From Actinoallomurus sp050942425 (GTDB lineage Bacteria; Actinomycetota; Actinomycetes; Streptosporangiales; Streptosporangiaceae), in NCBI RefSeq assembly GCF_050942425.1, contig NZ_CP192063.1:10354001-10418000 (forward strand): 64,000 nt of DNA, given 5' to 3'. This document shows, one piece after another, positions 52,061 through 59,884 of this stretch. How positions within the stretch are numbered: the stretch's first letter is position 1; the number at the start of each line of letters is the position of its first letter. The notes under the pieces were generated by a model that saw only the letters and a program-made list of their open reading frames with translations, was not told the DNA's origin and searched no databases. The position numbers and the translations under genes were made by a program.

Positions 52061-53305
52061 GTGGACACCAATCACAACTTCCTGCAGACAGGGGGTCAGC
52101 CGGTCTCGGACCGAATGCGAGAATTGCTAGCCCGCGCGGCGCAAGATCACGTCTATGAGCAGCGATCGACAGGTCAGCTCCTGGACGAGATCCACCAGCG
52201 GCTGGAGGGAGTCGAGTGGCTGCTCCGCGAGGTCCGGGAGCGTGAGCTCACCGGGCTGACGACCCAGCTCGACACCGTCCGCGGGCAGGTCGACGAGCTG
52301 TTCGGCAAGCCTCCGGAGTGGGCCGAGGGGCTGGCGGAGCACATCGAGTCGGTGGGCGAGCGGGTCAAGCCCGTCGCCGAGTTGCCCTCTCTCTGGGCCG
52401 ACGTCGGTGTCATCGCCGAGAACGTCGACGAGGGTCTGGCCCGCATCCAGGCCGTGCTCGACTCCAGCCGGAGCATCACCGACGCGACGTTGCAGGCCGC
52501 CCAGCAGATGGACGACCTGACCAAGCGTCTCGACCGGCTCGCCGGCACGATGGAGGCCGCGTCGGTCCGGTTCAACCGGCTGGACAAGACCCTCGCCGAC
52601 CTCGGGCACCGGTCCGAGAAGCTCGAGCATGAGATCAACGGCGTGGCCGGCAAGGTCGACCAGTCGCTGAACGACATGGCCGAGCGCGTCGAGCAGGGCC
52701 TCGAGGCGGTCAACGGCCGGGTCGAGGGCGTCGGCGGGCGCCTCGACGGCATCGACGGCCGTCTGGAGGGCCTGTCCGGCAAGCTGCGCGGGGTCGAGGG
52801 GCATTTCCAGGCGCTGGAGGCCAAGGTCGACGGGGCCTGTGACCGCGTTGAGGGCGTCGACCAGCAGATCGATCGGCTGCCGGTGACGCTGGAGATCGCC
52901 GAGCTGCACCGCAAGATCGCCGCGATCGGCGACCGCCCGTTCATCGACCCCACCGACCGGTTCGACGCCTTGGAGAAGCGCCTGTCCGAGGCGGTCGACC
53001 CACTGATCGACGAGTTGCGCGCCCGGCCCGACCGCGACGAGACGGAGGAGACGTTGACGAAGGTCATCGACGCCTCCCGCGTCGACCTGACCAAGCACAT
53101 GGAGATGCTGCGCGAGGATCTCCTGCGCCAGGTCGTGGGGGTGCACGACGACGTCACCCAGCGGGTCAGCGGCGCGCAGCACGACGTGGCCAAGCAGGTG
53201 ACGACCGTCCATGAGGATCTGATGAAGCGGCTCGTCACGCTGGAGGAGACGATGCTGGCGCTGGCCGAGGCGTTGCTCCGGCCGCGACGCGACGGCAAGG
53301 ACTGA
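52061..53305 (+). CDS. Long coiled-coil protein, 414 aa
   Basis: GTG at 52061 with AAGGAG 8 nt upstream. Nearly the whole protein is predicted coiled coil, with regular heptads such as VNGRVEGVGGRLDGIDGRL, EGLSGKLRGVEGHFQALEAK and LDRLAGTMEAASVRFNRLDK. There is no signal peptide or membrane helix. It resembles actinobacterial structural or scaffold coiled-coil proteins, but no named family is recognised. It is followed by a strong terminator. Confidence 0.78.
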   Translation: MDTNHNFLQTGGQPVSDRMRELLARAAQDHVYEQRSTGQLLDEIHQRLEGVEWLLREVRERELTGLTTQLDTVRGQVDELFGKPPEWAEGLAEHIESVGERVKPVAELPSLWADVGVIAENVDEGLARIQAVLDSSRSITDATLQAAQQMDDLTKRLDRLAGTMEAASVRFNRLDKTLADLGHRSEKLEHEINGVAGKVDQSLNDMAERVEQGLEAVNGRVEGVGGRLDGIDGRLEGLSGKLRGVEGHFQALEAKVDGACDRVEGVDQQIDRLPVTLEIAELHRKIAAIGDRPFIDPTDRFDALEKRLSEAVDPLIDELRARPDRDETEETLTKVIDASRVDLTKHMEMLREDLLRQVVGVHDDVTQRVSGAQHDVAKQVTTVHEDLMKRLVTLEETMLALAEALLRPRRDGKD

Positions 53306-53309
53306 TGGG

Positions 53310-53342
53310 GTGGCCGCTCGCAAATCACCTTAGAGCGGCCAC
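53310..53342 (+). terminator. Terminator after the coiled-coil gene
   Basis: GTGGCCGCTC (53310-53319) pairs with GAGCGGCCAC (53333-53342), a 10-bp stem just after the stop, followed by TTCGTC. Confidence 0.85.
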
Positions 53343-53456
53343 TTCGTCAATATTCCCCCATTACCCGCAATTTGTACGGCCGACCCGCAAGGACATGCCG
53401 TTCGCACTACCTCGCATCGATAAAATCACTACCGATCCTCGGCCGAATCCGTTTTG

Positions 53457-54386
53457 ATGGGGGCCGTGACCTTCCCCACGCTCTCCGATCCGCCGAGCGC
53501 TGCCACGCTGCGTTGGATCGAAAAATGCCTGGGGCCCGGCAGTGAGGTGAAAATGGTCCGGCCCATTGTCGGCGGCCTGGACCATGTCAACCACGCGGTG
53601 CTGGCGGAGAGCCGCTCGGGCACCGTGCATCGCCTGGTGCTGCGGCGCTGGGCGTCGTCCGGCTGGCCCGTCATCGACATCGACTTCTCCCCCGAGGTCG
53701 AGATCGCGGCGCTGACCCTGCTCACCGCGTGCGAGATTCCCACGCCCGCGCTCGTGGCCGCGGATCCCTCGGGCGCCCACTGTGACGTCCCCGCGCTGCT
53801 GATCACCCGGCTGCACGGCCATCCGCCCCGGCCGTCCCCTGCCGAGCTGCCCGAATACCTCATCCAGCTGGCCGCCGCGCTGCTCCCCGTGCACGCGGTC
53901 GCGGGGGCGTCCACGATGCCGCCCTACCGCCCGTACAACCGGCTCGAGATCAGGCTCGCCCCACGGCACGCCCGCCGACCGGCGCTGTGGGAGCACGCGC
54001 TGGACGTCGCCGCCGGCCCCACCCCCGGAGCCGTGCCGCACTTCATCCACCGCGACTACCATCCCGACAACACGCTGTGGGCGGGCGGCCGGCTGACCGG
54101 CATCGTCGACTGGTCCACCGCCACGTACGGCCCGGTCGCCATCGACATCGCCCACATGCGTCGCGCCCTGGCCCTCCGGTACGACATCGCGGTCGCCGAC
54201 CGGTTCTCCGCCTGCTTCGACCAGGTGTCCGGCGGCTACCGCCACGACCCGTACTGGGACCTGCGCACGGTCCTCGACCTGCTCCCCGAGCAGCCCGACC
54301 GGACGATCACCGCCCGCGACATCCCGGCCCTGGAGGATCTGCTCGACCACGCCCTCGCCGACCTCGGCGCCCCGGCCCGCTTCTGA
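53457..54386 (+). CDS. Aminoglycoside-phosphotransferase-like (APH) family phosphotransferase
   Basis: 309 aa from the ATG at 53457; a GTG at 53466 is an alternative, and no clear ribosome site is seen. The catalytic loop is HRDYHPDNTLW (HxDxxxxN) and the metal site is GIVDWSTATYGPVAIDIAH, as in choline/aminoglycoside kinases. An N-terminal ATP-binding lobe (GGLDHVNHAVL) precedes it. The substrate is unknown and a resistance role is not implied. Confidence 0.85.
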   Translation: MGAVTFPTLSDPPSAATLRWIEKCLGPGSEVKMVRPIVGGLDHVNHAVLAESRSGTVHRLVLRRWASSGWPVIDIDFSPEVEIAALTLLTACEIPTPALVAADPSGAHCDVPALLITRLHGHPPRPSPAELPEYLIQLAAALLPVHAVAGASTMPPYRPYNRLEIRLAPRHARRPALWEHALDVAAGPTPGAVPHFIHRDYHPDNTLWAGGRLTGIVDWSTATYGPVAIDIAHMRRALALRYDIAVADRFSACFDQVSGGYRHDPYWDLRTVLDLLPEQPDRTITARDIPALEDLLDHALADLGAPARF

Positions 54387-54511
54387 CCCCACCGGCCGGC
54401 CGCCGCGCTGGGAGCCGGGCAGCACCCAGGGCTGTCACGCCTTTGTGATCGGTGCCCTGCTCAACGCGGTGGTGCGCCGGGTCCTCGAGGCGCCCCCGCG
54501 TGGGGGACAAG

Positions 54512-54532
54512 GTGACGTCATGGTGACGTCAC
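54512..54532. promoter_or_regulatory. Orphan double TGACGTCA element
   Basis: GTGACGTCA-TGG-TGACGTCAC: two 8-bp palindromes with an 11-bp step, identical in architecture to the pair at 56185-56205 in front of the RHH repressor gene. No downstream gene is evident before the hairpin at 54612. Confidence 0.7.
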
Positions 54533-54611
54533 GGCGCTCCCTGCACCCGTCTTCCCTCAGTCCGGACGGCGTCGCGCTCCTCTGGCTCGTTCGTCGAGCG
54601 ATGCCGGTTCG

Positions 54612-54644
54612 CCGAGCCCCGCGCCGGGATGGCGCGGGGCTCGG
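54612..54644. terminator. Perfect 14-bp hairpin
   Basis: CCGAGCCCCGCGCC (54612-54625) pairs with GGCGCGGGGCTCGG (54631-54644) with a 5-nt loop. It lies between the phosphotransferase gene and the convergent emfourin-like gene and could serve either. No T-run. Confidence 0.8.
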
Positions 54645-54707
54645 TCATGGGCGAGTACGTCCCCCTCCGGCCGTACCCGCCCACGTTCCAGCGGCCGGTT
54701 GACCGGC

Positions 54708-55139
54708 TCAGGCCCTGGTGGCCTGTCCCGCCCGGACGCGTACCAGCAGGTCGTCGAGCTGGGAGATGGCCGGCTGCCAGTCACGCGGTACGACGTGGCA
54801 CCTGCGCGCCCGCTTCTCGCCGTAGCTGATCGAGTAGGCGATGTGGTCGGCGACGTCGCAGCCCGTCGGCGAGGACCACCAGGTCCAGATCCGGTCCAGG
54901 TTCGCGCGAAGGCCGTCGAGCTCGCCGGCGCTGAGGGTGATCTCCGCCGGCCTGGACGAGGTGCGGGCCACGCCCGCCGCGTCGACGGTCACCGTGTCAG
55001 CGAAGCCGGCGAACCCGCCCGTCCGCGTGTAGGTGACGAGCGCCGGCTCCCTGGCCGGTTCCGTGGCGGCGTACGCGCCACCGGCCATGGTCATCGTCGT
55101 TACGAATAGCGTACAAATGGAAAGGAAAATGCGTCGCAT
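54708..55139 (-). CDS. Secreted emfourin-like metalloprotease inhibitor
   Basis: 143 aa from the ATG at 55139 (AGAGGTG upstream). Signal peptide with hydrophobic core FLSICTLFVTTMTMAGGAYA, cleaved near residue 24. The mature part, VTYTRTGGFAGFADTVTVDA with ITLSAGELDGLRANLD and a C-terminal LDDLLVRVR helix, resembles protealysin-inhibitor (emfourin) proteins, which inhibit M4 metallopeptidases. A Cys pair is added (Cys at CDVADH and RCHVV). SSI-like inhibitor gene lies 199 bp upstream on the same strand. Confidence 0.75.
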   Translation of the reverse strand: MRRIFLSICTLFVTTMTMAGGAYAATEPAREPALVTYTRTGGFAGFADTVTVDAAGVARTSSRPAEITLSAGELDGLRANLDRIWTWWSSPTGCDVADHIAYSISYGEKRARRCHVVPRDWQPAISQLDDLLVRVRAGQATRA

Positions 55140-55338
55140 GTCCACCTCTTTGTGGCGTGCGCCGATGTATTCGGCGATGCAGAACAAGACAGGATGGAGG
55201 TACGGCGAAATCGCGATTCACCGATATCACCGTTTGGCGCGGAGCTCCGTCGGCTCGGGACCCCGCCGTCCCGAGCCGACGTCCAGGAACGCTCGCGAAG
55301 TGACCGGATGACACACCGGTCGACCTGGAATTTCTCCG

Positions 55339-55770
55339 TCAGAAGGCGAAGATGACGCCTCCCGTCGCGCGGATCGCCGCGCAGCGGTTGAAGAACGTCC
55401 GCGCATAGCGACGCGAACCGCCGTTCCACCGGCCCTGCGCGGTCACCCGCACGGGCGCGTAGATCAGCGTGCACGCGCCGGTCCCCTCAGGCAGGTCGGC
55501 GATCCGCCCCTCGACGGCACGAAGCTGATCGCAGGCCGCCGACGGCGCGAGGTGGGTGCCACCGTCTGGACCGCAGGTCAGAACGGCCGTTTGAGCAGGT
55601 TCTCCGCTCTCGACCGGGCTGACGGACAGGGTGTAGACGCCCTGCGGCCAGGTCGACGGCGCGGCCGGTGCCGCCATCGCGGGGGGTCCGGCGACCATGG
55701 CGGCCGCCCCCAGGGCGGTCACCGCGGCGAAGCGCCGTCCTCCGGTACACAGCGAATCAGGCATGCGCAT
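55339..55770 (-). CDS. Secreted subtilisin inhibitor (SSI) family protein
   Basis: 143 aa from the ATG at 55770 (AAGGAGG upstream). Signal peptide to about residue 33. SSI signatures: LTCGPDGGTHLAPSAACDQL and RWNGGSRRYARTFFNRCAA. Cys66-Cys80 and Cys100-Cys130 give the spacing of the two SSI disulfides. By alignment to SSI CPMVYDPV, the reactive loop is CTLIYAPV, so P1 is Leu102 and P1' is Ile103. It should inhibit subtilisin-like serine proteases. Confidence 0.88.
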   Translation of the reverse strand: MRMPDSLCTGGRRFAAVTALGAAAMVAGPPAMAAPAAPSTWPQGVYTLSVSPVESGEPAQTAVLTCGPDGGTHLAPSAACDQLRAVEGRIADLPEGTGACTLIYAPVRVTAQGRWNGGSRRYARTFFNRCAAIRATGGVIFAF

Positions 55771-56248
55771 TCCTACCTCCTTGCCAGGCCAGGCTGTGTT
55801 CGACAGCCATTTCGGCGTGACGAGAGTCGGCCTTTTGGGCGTTCCCTCGCCTTAATGATGGGACCTTTCCACAAAGACCCTGACAACTTGTTTCGTCGTG
55901 GAGTCCTTGCAGTCACGGATGTTATGGCGGCGAAATCAGCGATTCAACCCCCGCCCACCTGTCCGGACCCGGCCAGCGATCTAACAAGGGAACAATTGAA
56001 AGATGTACTTGTTCTGACGTGCACGCACATCCGAGCCGCCATCAGCCCTTCTACGGTTAACGGGACGCGTCCTCGTCGCGCGGCGAATCAAAATATTCCG
56101 AATAATTGAACCGCATCAGTGGGCCACGTCACACCGCCTCGCCACACCCCACTGCCAGCCGACAGGTGACGTCACACGACTGCGGTGACGTCAAAGTGAC
56201 GTCACTTTGGTGTTGTCATGACGCCAGACGGTGTGCCATGCTGACGTC
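55771..56248. other. 478-bp intergenic region, A+T-rich, carrying promoters and RHH operators
   Basis: About 55850-56110 is much richer in A+T than the surroundings (AATCAAAATATTCCG, AGGGAACAATTGAAAG), suggesting promoters or foreign DNA. No gene is supported here. The right end holds the TGACGTCA boxes. Confidence 0.5.
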
Positions 56249-56249
56249 A
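56167..56249. promoter_or_regulatory. Four TGACGTCA boxes, candidate operators of the RHH protein
   Basis: TGACGTCA occurs at 56167, 56186, 56197 and 56242. The middle two form the 21-bp element GTGACGTCA-AAG-TGACGTCAC. The last box runs into the start codon itself (its final A is the A of the ATG), a position expected for autorepression. Confidence 0.72.
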
Positions 56250-56773
56250 TGCACTTGGAGTCGTACGTCGCCCAGCTTCGTCAGGAGCTCGCGGTCGCCG
56301 CCGAGACCGGCGGCGATGAGGCCCGCGAGCTCGCCGAGCGCCTCACGGCGCCTCTGCAGTCGGCGGTCCGGCTCGTCCTGCTGGAGGCACTGTCGACCGC
56401 CGCCGAGGAGATCACGCGAGAGCTCGCGCCCGGCTCGGTGGACGTGCGCCTCCGCAGGGGCGAGCCGGAGTTCGTCGTGGAGCCGCCCCCCGGCGCCACG
56501 GAGGAGGACACCGCCATCGTGGCAGCGCCGGCGGCGGAGCCCGCTCCACCGGTGTCCTACAGCACCAAGGACGGCGCCGTCTCCCGGATCAGCCTCCGCC
56601 TTCCCGAAGAGCTGAAGACCAGGGCCGAGCAGATCGCCGACCGAGAAGGGCTCTCGGTGAACGCCTGGCTCGTCCGCACCATCGCCGAGGCCGTGGAGCG
56701 TACGGACCGCGAGCAGGACGTCCGCAGGCGCTCGTCTCCGCGCGGCAACCGCTACACCGGCTGGGCCCGCTGA
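56249..56773 (+). CDS. Ribbon-helix-helix (HicB/Arc-like) regulator
   Basis: 174 aa from the ATG at 56249. Residues 111-151 form an RHH DNA-binding domain (VSRISLRLPEELKTRAEQIA, then DREGLSVNAWLVRTIAEAVE). The N-terminal 100 residues (YVAQLRQELAVAAETGGDE, EALSTAAEEI) are helical and acidic, with an Ala/Pro/Glu linker. No HicA toxin follows; a DUF4097 gene does, 68 bp away. The TGACGTCA array indicates autorepression and control of the operon. Confidence 0.82.
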   Translation: MHLESYVAQLRQELAVAAETGGDEARELAERLTAPLQSAVRLVLLEALSTAAEEITRELAPGSVDVRLRRGEPEFVVEPPPGATEEDTAIVAAPAAEPAPPVSYSTKDGAVSRISLRLPEELKTRAEQIADREGLSVNAWLVRTIAEAVERTDREQDVRRRSSPRGNRYTGWAR

Positions 56774-56841
56774 CCCGGGCCCTCTTCACCACCCCCGACC
56801 ACCGGCGGGGTCATCGACCCCGCGACCAGGAAGGCAGCATC

Positions 56842-57711
56842 ATGCCCACATTCGCCAGCCCCGAGCCGATCGCCGCAACAGTCGACATCATCATGGGCGA
56901 TGTCCGCATCACCGCGTCCGACCGCACCGACACCGTCGTCGAGGTTCGGCCCGCCGACGCGTCGAAGGCGAGCGACGTCCGAGCCGCGGAGGAGACCCGG
57001 GTCGAATTCACCGACGGACGACTGCTCGTCAAAGGGCCGAAGAGGCGCGCCAGTATGATCCTGGGCCCCGGCAAGAGCCCCGCCGTCCAGGTCGACATCG
57101 AGCTCCCCACAGGCTCCGACCTGGACGCCAAATCCGGGTTCGGCAACCTCCACTGCGCGGGGCGGTTCGGCGACTGCGAGGTCTCCAGCGGCGCCGGCGT
57201 CATCTGGATCGAGGACACTCGCGCTCTGCAGGCGAAGACCGGCGGCGGAGACGTCACCGCCGGACACGCGACGGGCGACGCGAAGCTCACCACGGGTGTC
57301 GGTTCGGTACGTCTCCGCCGCGCCGACGGCGCCGTCACGATCAAGAGCTCCGCGGGATCCGCCTGGGTCGGCGAGGCCGCCGGTGACGTCCACGCCCGCT
57401 CCGCCAGTGGCGACATCGTGATCGACCGGGCGCTTGCCGACGTCGAGGCGAAGACCGCAGCGGGCATGATCCGCATCGGTGAGGTCTCTCAGGGCACCGT
57501 CGTCATGCAGGCCGGCGCCGGTCAGCTGGAGGTCGGTGTCCGCGAGGGCACTGCGGCCTGGCTCGACGTGCACTCCACCGCCGGAAGCGTGCACAACATG
57601 CTGGACACGACCGACGGCCCCGGAGAGGCCGACCGGACCGTCGAGGTCCGCGCCCGCACCTCACTCGGTGACATCGTGATCCGCCGCGCCGCCCTGACTT
57701 CTCAGGACTGA
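56842..57711 (+). CDS. DUF4097-family beta-strand repeat protein (second copy)
   Basis: 289 aa from the ATG at 56842. A chain of short strands with G-D-x-x turns (IIMGDVRITASDRTDT, GGGDVTAGHATGD, SASGDIVIDRALA, TSLGDIVIRRAAL), the DUF4097 beta-solenoid. It has about 70 residues more than the copy at 7572-8237, and the two share their N-terminal repeats. No signal or membrane segment. It lies between the RHH gene and a DrrAB-type ABC transporter, so the cassette may handle a hydrophobic compound. Function not established. Confidence 0.85.
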   Translation: MPTFASPEPIAATVDIIMGDVRITASDRTDTVVEVRPADASKASDVRAAEETRVEFTDGRLLVKGPKRRASMILGPGKSPAVQVDIELPTGSDLDAKSGFGNLHCAGRFGDCEVSSGAGVIWIEDTRALQAKTGGGDVTAGHATGDAKLTTGVGSVRLRRADGAVTIKSSAGSAWVGEAAGDVHARSASGDIVIDRALADVEAKTAAGMIRIGEVSQGTVVMQAGAGQLEVGVREGTAAWLDVHSTAGSVHNMLDTTDGPGEADRTVEVRARTSLGDIVIRRAALTSQD

Positions 57712-57999
57712 GCCGTACGAGAGGGACGCCGATCTGACACCTGATCCCCGGCGGGCACCGGCCTGCCGCCCACTTCCCCACATCTTCTGACCGGGCTGCG
57801 ATCTTTCGCCCGACTCCGTGACCTCGCAGCGTCACGAGGCCCGATCACCCGTTCGCCTCGCCCCGTACTCCCTTGGCAGAGGCCCGGGCGTTTCCCCGAT
57901 CCCCGTTGATCCCCTCCCGTCCAGGGCGATGTGCCGGCGCCAGCGCGTCACACCGCGTCCTGACGCATCCTGCCCCGAACATCAGCAAGGAGACCCCTC

Positions 58000-58974
58000 A
58001 TGAACGACGCGATCACAGCCGAAGGACTGGTCAAGAGATACGGCGAGGTGACCGCTCTGGACGGGCTGAGCTTCTCCGTCCCGCAAGGAACAGTGCTCGC
58101 CCTGCTCGGCCCGAACGGCGCCGGCAAGACCACGACGGTGCGGGTGCTGACCACGCTGCTGCGTCCCGACGGCGGCCGCGCCACCGTCGCCGGATGCGAC
58201 GTCGTCGGTGACGCCCGGCGGCTGCGCTCGTACATCGGGCTGTCCGGTCAGTACGCCGCCGTCGACGAGCACCTCACCGGCGCCGAGAACCTGGAGATGG
58301 TCGGGCGGCTGTACCACCTGGGCGTCAAGCGCAGCAAGGCCCGCGCCCGCGAGCTGCTCGAACGCTTCGACCTCACCGACGCCGCCGACCGCCCGGTCAA
58401 GGGCTACTCCGGCGGCATGCGCCGCCGCATCGACCTCGCCGGCGCGCTGGTCGCCGACCCGCCGGTGCTGTTCCTGGACGAGCCCAGCACAGGCCTGGAC
58501 CCCCGCGCCCGCGCCGCGCTGTGGGACACCATCTCCGAAATCGTCGCGGCCGGCAGCACGCTGCTACTGACCACCCAGTACATGGAGGAGGCCGACCACC
58601 TCGCCGACCAGATCATGGTGGTCGACCACGGACGCGCCATCGCCCGCGGCACGGCCGACGAACTCAAGGACCGGGTCGGCGGCAACCGCATCGAGCTGAC
58701 CGTGACCAGCGCCGCCGAACTGGAGACCGCCCGGCAGACGCTCGCCTGGGTCGCCGTCGGCGCCATGCAGACCGTGCCGGAATCGCTCAAGCTCACCATC
58801 CCGGTCACCGACGGCCCCGAGGCGCTCCGCCAGGTCCTCGGCCGGCTGGCCGACGAAGGAGTCGGGATCCGGGACGCCGGGCTTCGGCGGCCGACCCTCG
58901 ACGACGTCTACCTCACCCTGACCGGACACCGCGCGTCCGGCACCGAAGAGCAGGTCCAGGAGGCCACCCGATGA
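58000..58974 (+). CDS. DrrA-like ABC transporter ATP-binding subunit
   Basis: 324 aa from the ATG at 58000. Walker A GPNGAGKT (37-44), signature YSGGM (136-140), Walker B VLFLDE (156-161) and the D-loop GLDP. The C-terminal 80 residues (DELKDRVGGNRIELTVTSAA, LGRLADEGVGIRDAGLRRPT) are the DrrA-type extension found in daunorubicin-resistance exporters. It powers the permease encoded next. The stop overlaps the permease start (ATGA). Confidence 0.93.
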   Translation: MNDAITAEGLVKRYGEVTALDGLSFSVPQGTVLALLGPNGAGKTTTVRVLTTLLRPDGGRATVAGCDVVGDARRLRSYIGLSGQYAAVDEHLTGAENLEMVGRLYHLGVKRSKARARELLERFDLTDAADRPVKGYSGGMRRRIDLAGALVADPPVLFLDEPSTGLDPRARAALWDTISEIVAAGSTLLLTTQYMEEADHLADQIMVVDHGRAIARGTADELKDRVGGNRIELTVTSAAELETARQTLAWVAVGAMQTVPESLKLTIPVTDGPEALRQVLGRLADEGVGIRDAGLRRPTLDDVYLTLTGHRASGTEEQVQEATR

Positions 58975-59774
58975 ACGCGCTCACCATGCCCATCGTCGAT
59001 GGCTGGACCATCGCCAAACGCAACACCCTGAAGATCCGGCGGTCGCCGGACCTGCTCGGTAGCGTCATCATGCTGCCGATCGTGCTCGTGCTGATGTTCG
59101 CCTACGTCTTCGGCAGCGCCATCCACGTCCCCGGCATGTCGTACCGGGAGTTCCTGCTCCCCGGCATCTTCGTCCAAGCCGTCATCACGGGCGCGCAGAT
59201 CACCGGCTACACGCTGACCCTGGACCTGCAGAAGGGCATCTTCGACCGGTTCCGCTCGCTGCCCATGGCCCCGTCCGCGGTGCTGATCGGCCAGACCGTC
59301 AGCGACCTGCTGATGAACCTCGTCGGCCTGGTCGTCATGGCGGTGATGGGACTGATCGTCGGCTGGCGGGTGCACACCTCGCCGTACGAGGCCGTCCTCG
59401 GCTTCGGGCTGCTGCTGCTGTTCGCCTACGCCTTCTCCTGGTTCACCGCGACCGTCGCGCTGGCCCTGCGCACCCCGGAAAGCTTCAACAACATCGCCAC
59501 CATGCTCTCCTTCCCGCTGGTGTTCGTCTCCAACGCTTTCGTCGACAGCTCCAAACTGCCCACACCGCTGCGCGTCGTCGCCGACTGGAACCCCATCTCC
59601 ACGTTCACCCGAGCCACCCGCGAACTCTTCGGCAACACCAGCAGCGCGATGAAGACCTCGAACGCCTGGCCCATGCAGCACGCCATCCCGGCATCGCTGC
59701 TCTGGATCGCCGTCATGCTGGTCGCCTTCATCCCGCTGGCGACCCGCCTCTACAAGAAGACGGTCAGCGCCTGA
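58971..59774 (+). CDS. DrrB-like ABC-2 permease
   Basis: 267 aa from the ATG at 58971. Six predicted membrane segments (for example LLGSVIMLPIVLVLMFAYVF, LVVMAVMGLIVGW, LLWIAVMLVAFIPLATRLY). The ABC-2 signature region YTLTLDLQKGIFDRFRSLPM is present. It should form an exporter with the DrrA-like protein. Substrate unknown. Confidence 0.92.
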   Translation: MNALTMPIVDGWTIAKRNTLKIRRSPDLLGSVIMLPIVLVLMFAYVFGSAIHVPGMSYREFLLPGIFVQAVITGAQITGYTLTLDLQKGIFDRFRSLPMAPSAVLIGQTVSDLLMNLVGLVVMAVMGLIVGWRVHTSPYEAVLGFGLLLLFAYAFSWFTATVALALRTPESFNNIATMLSFPLVFVSNAFVDSSKLPTPLRVVADWNPISTFTRATRELFGNTSSAMKTSNAWPMQHAIPASLLWIAVMLVAFIPLATRLYKKTVSA

Positions 59775-59789
59775 CCACCGGCACAACGC

Positions 59790-59831
59790 GAAGGCACCCC
59801 ATCCGGCAACCCACACCGGAGGGGCGCCTTC
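59790..59831 (+). terminator. Hairpin after the DrrB-like gene
   Basis: GAAGGCACCCC (59790-59800) pairs with GGGGCGCCTTC (59821-59831) with one A-C mismatch, enclosing a small TCCGG/CCGGA stem. It ends the RHH-DUF4097-ABC operon. Confidence 0.7.
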
Positions 59832-59884
59832 CTCAACTTGCTCGGCGAGCTGTTCGCCTGAGCGCGACACCAGAGAGAGGAAGC

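Larger units (their letters stand above)
54387..54707. other. 321-bp intergenic region with an orphan operator and a terminator
   Basis: No gene is supported. It holds the double TGACGTCA element (54512-54532), a small CCCCC/GGGGG hairpin (54493-54506) and a strong hairpin (54612-54644). A frame starting at 54445 exists but has no homology that I recognise. Confidence 0.5.

Noticed and set aside
54445..54702. 85-codon frame on the + strand
   Set aside because: It runs through the operator and hairpin and gives no recognisable protein.
56249..56773. HicAB toxin-antitoxin pair
   Set aside because: The RHH protein is antitoxin-like, but no HicA or other toxin-like gene adjoins it; a DUF4097 gene and an ABC transporter follow.
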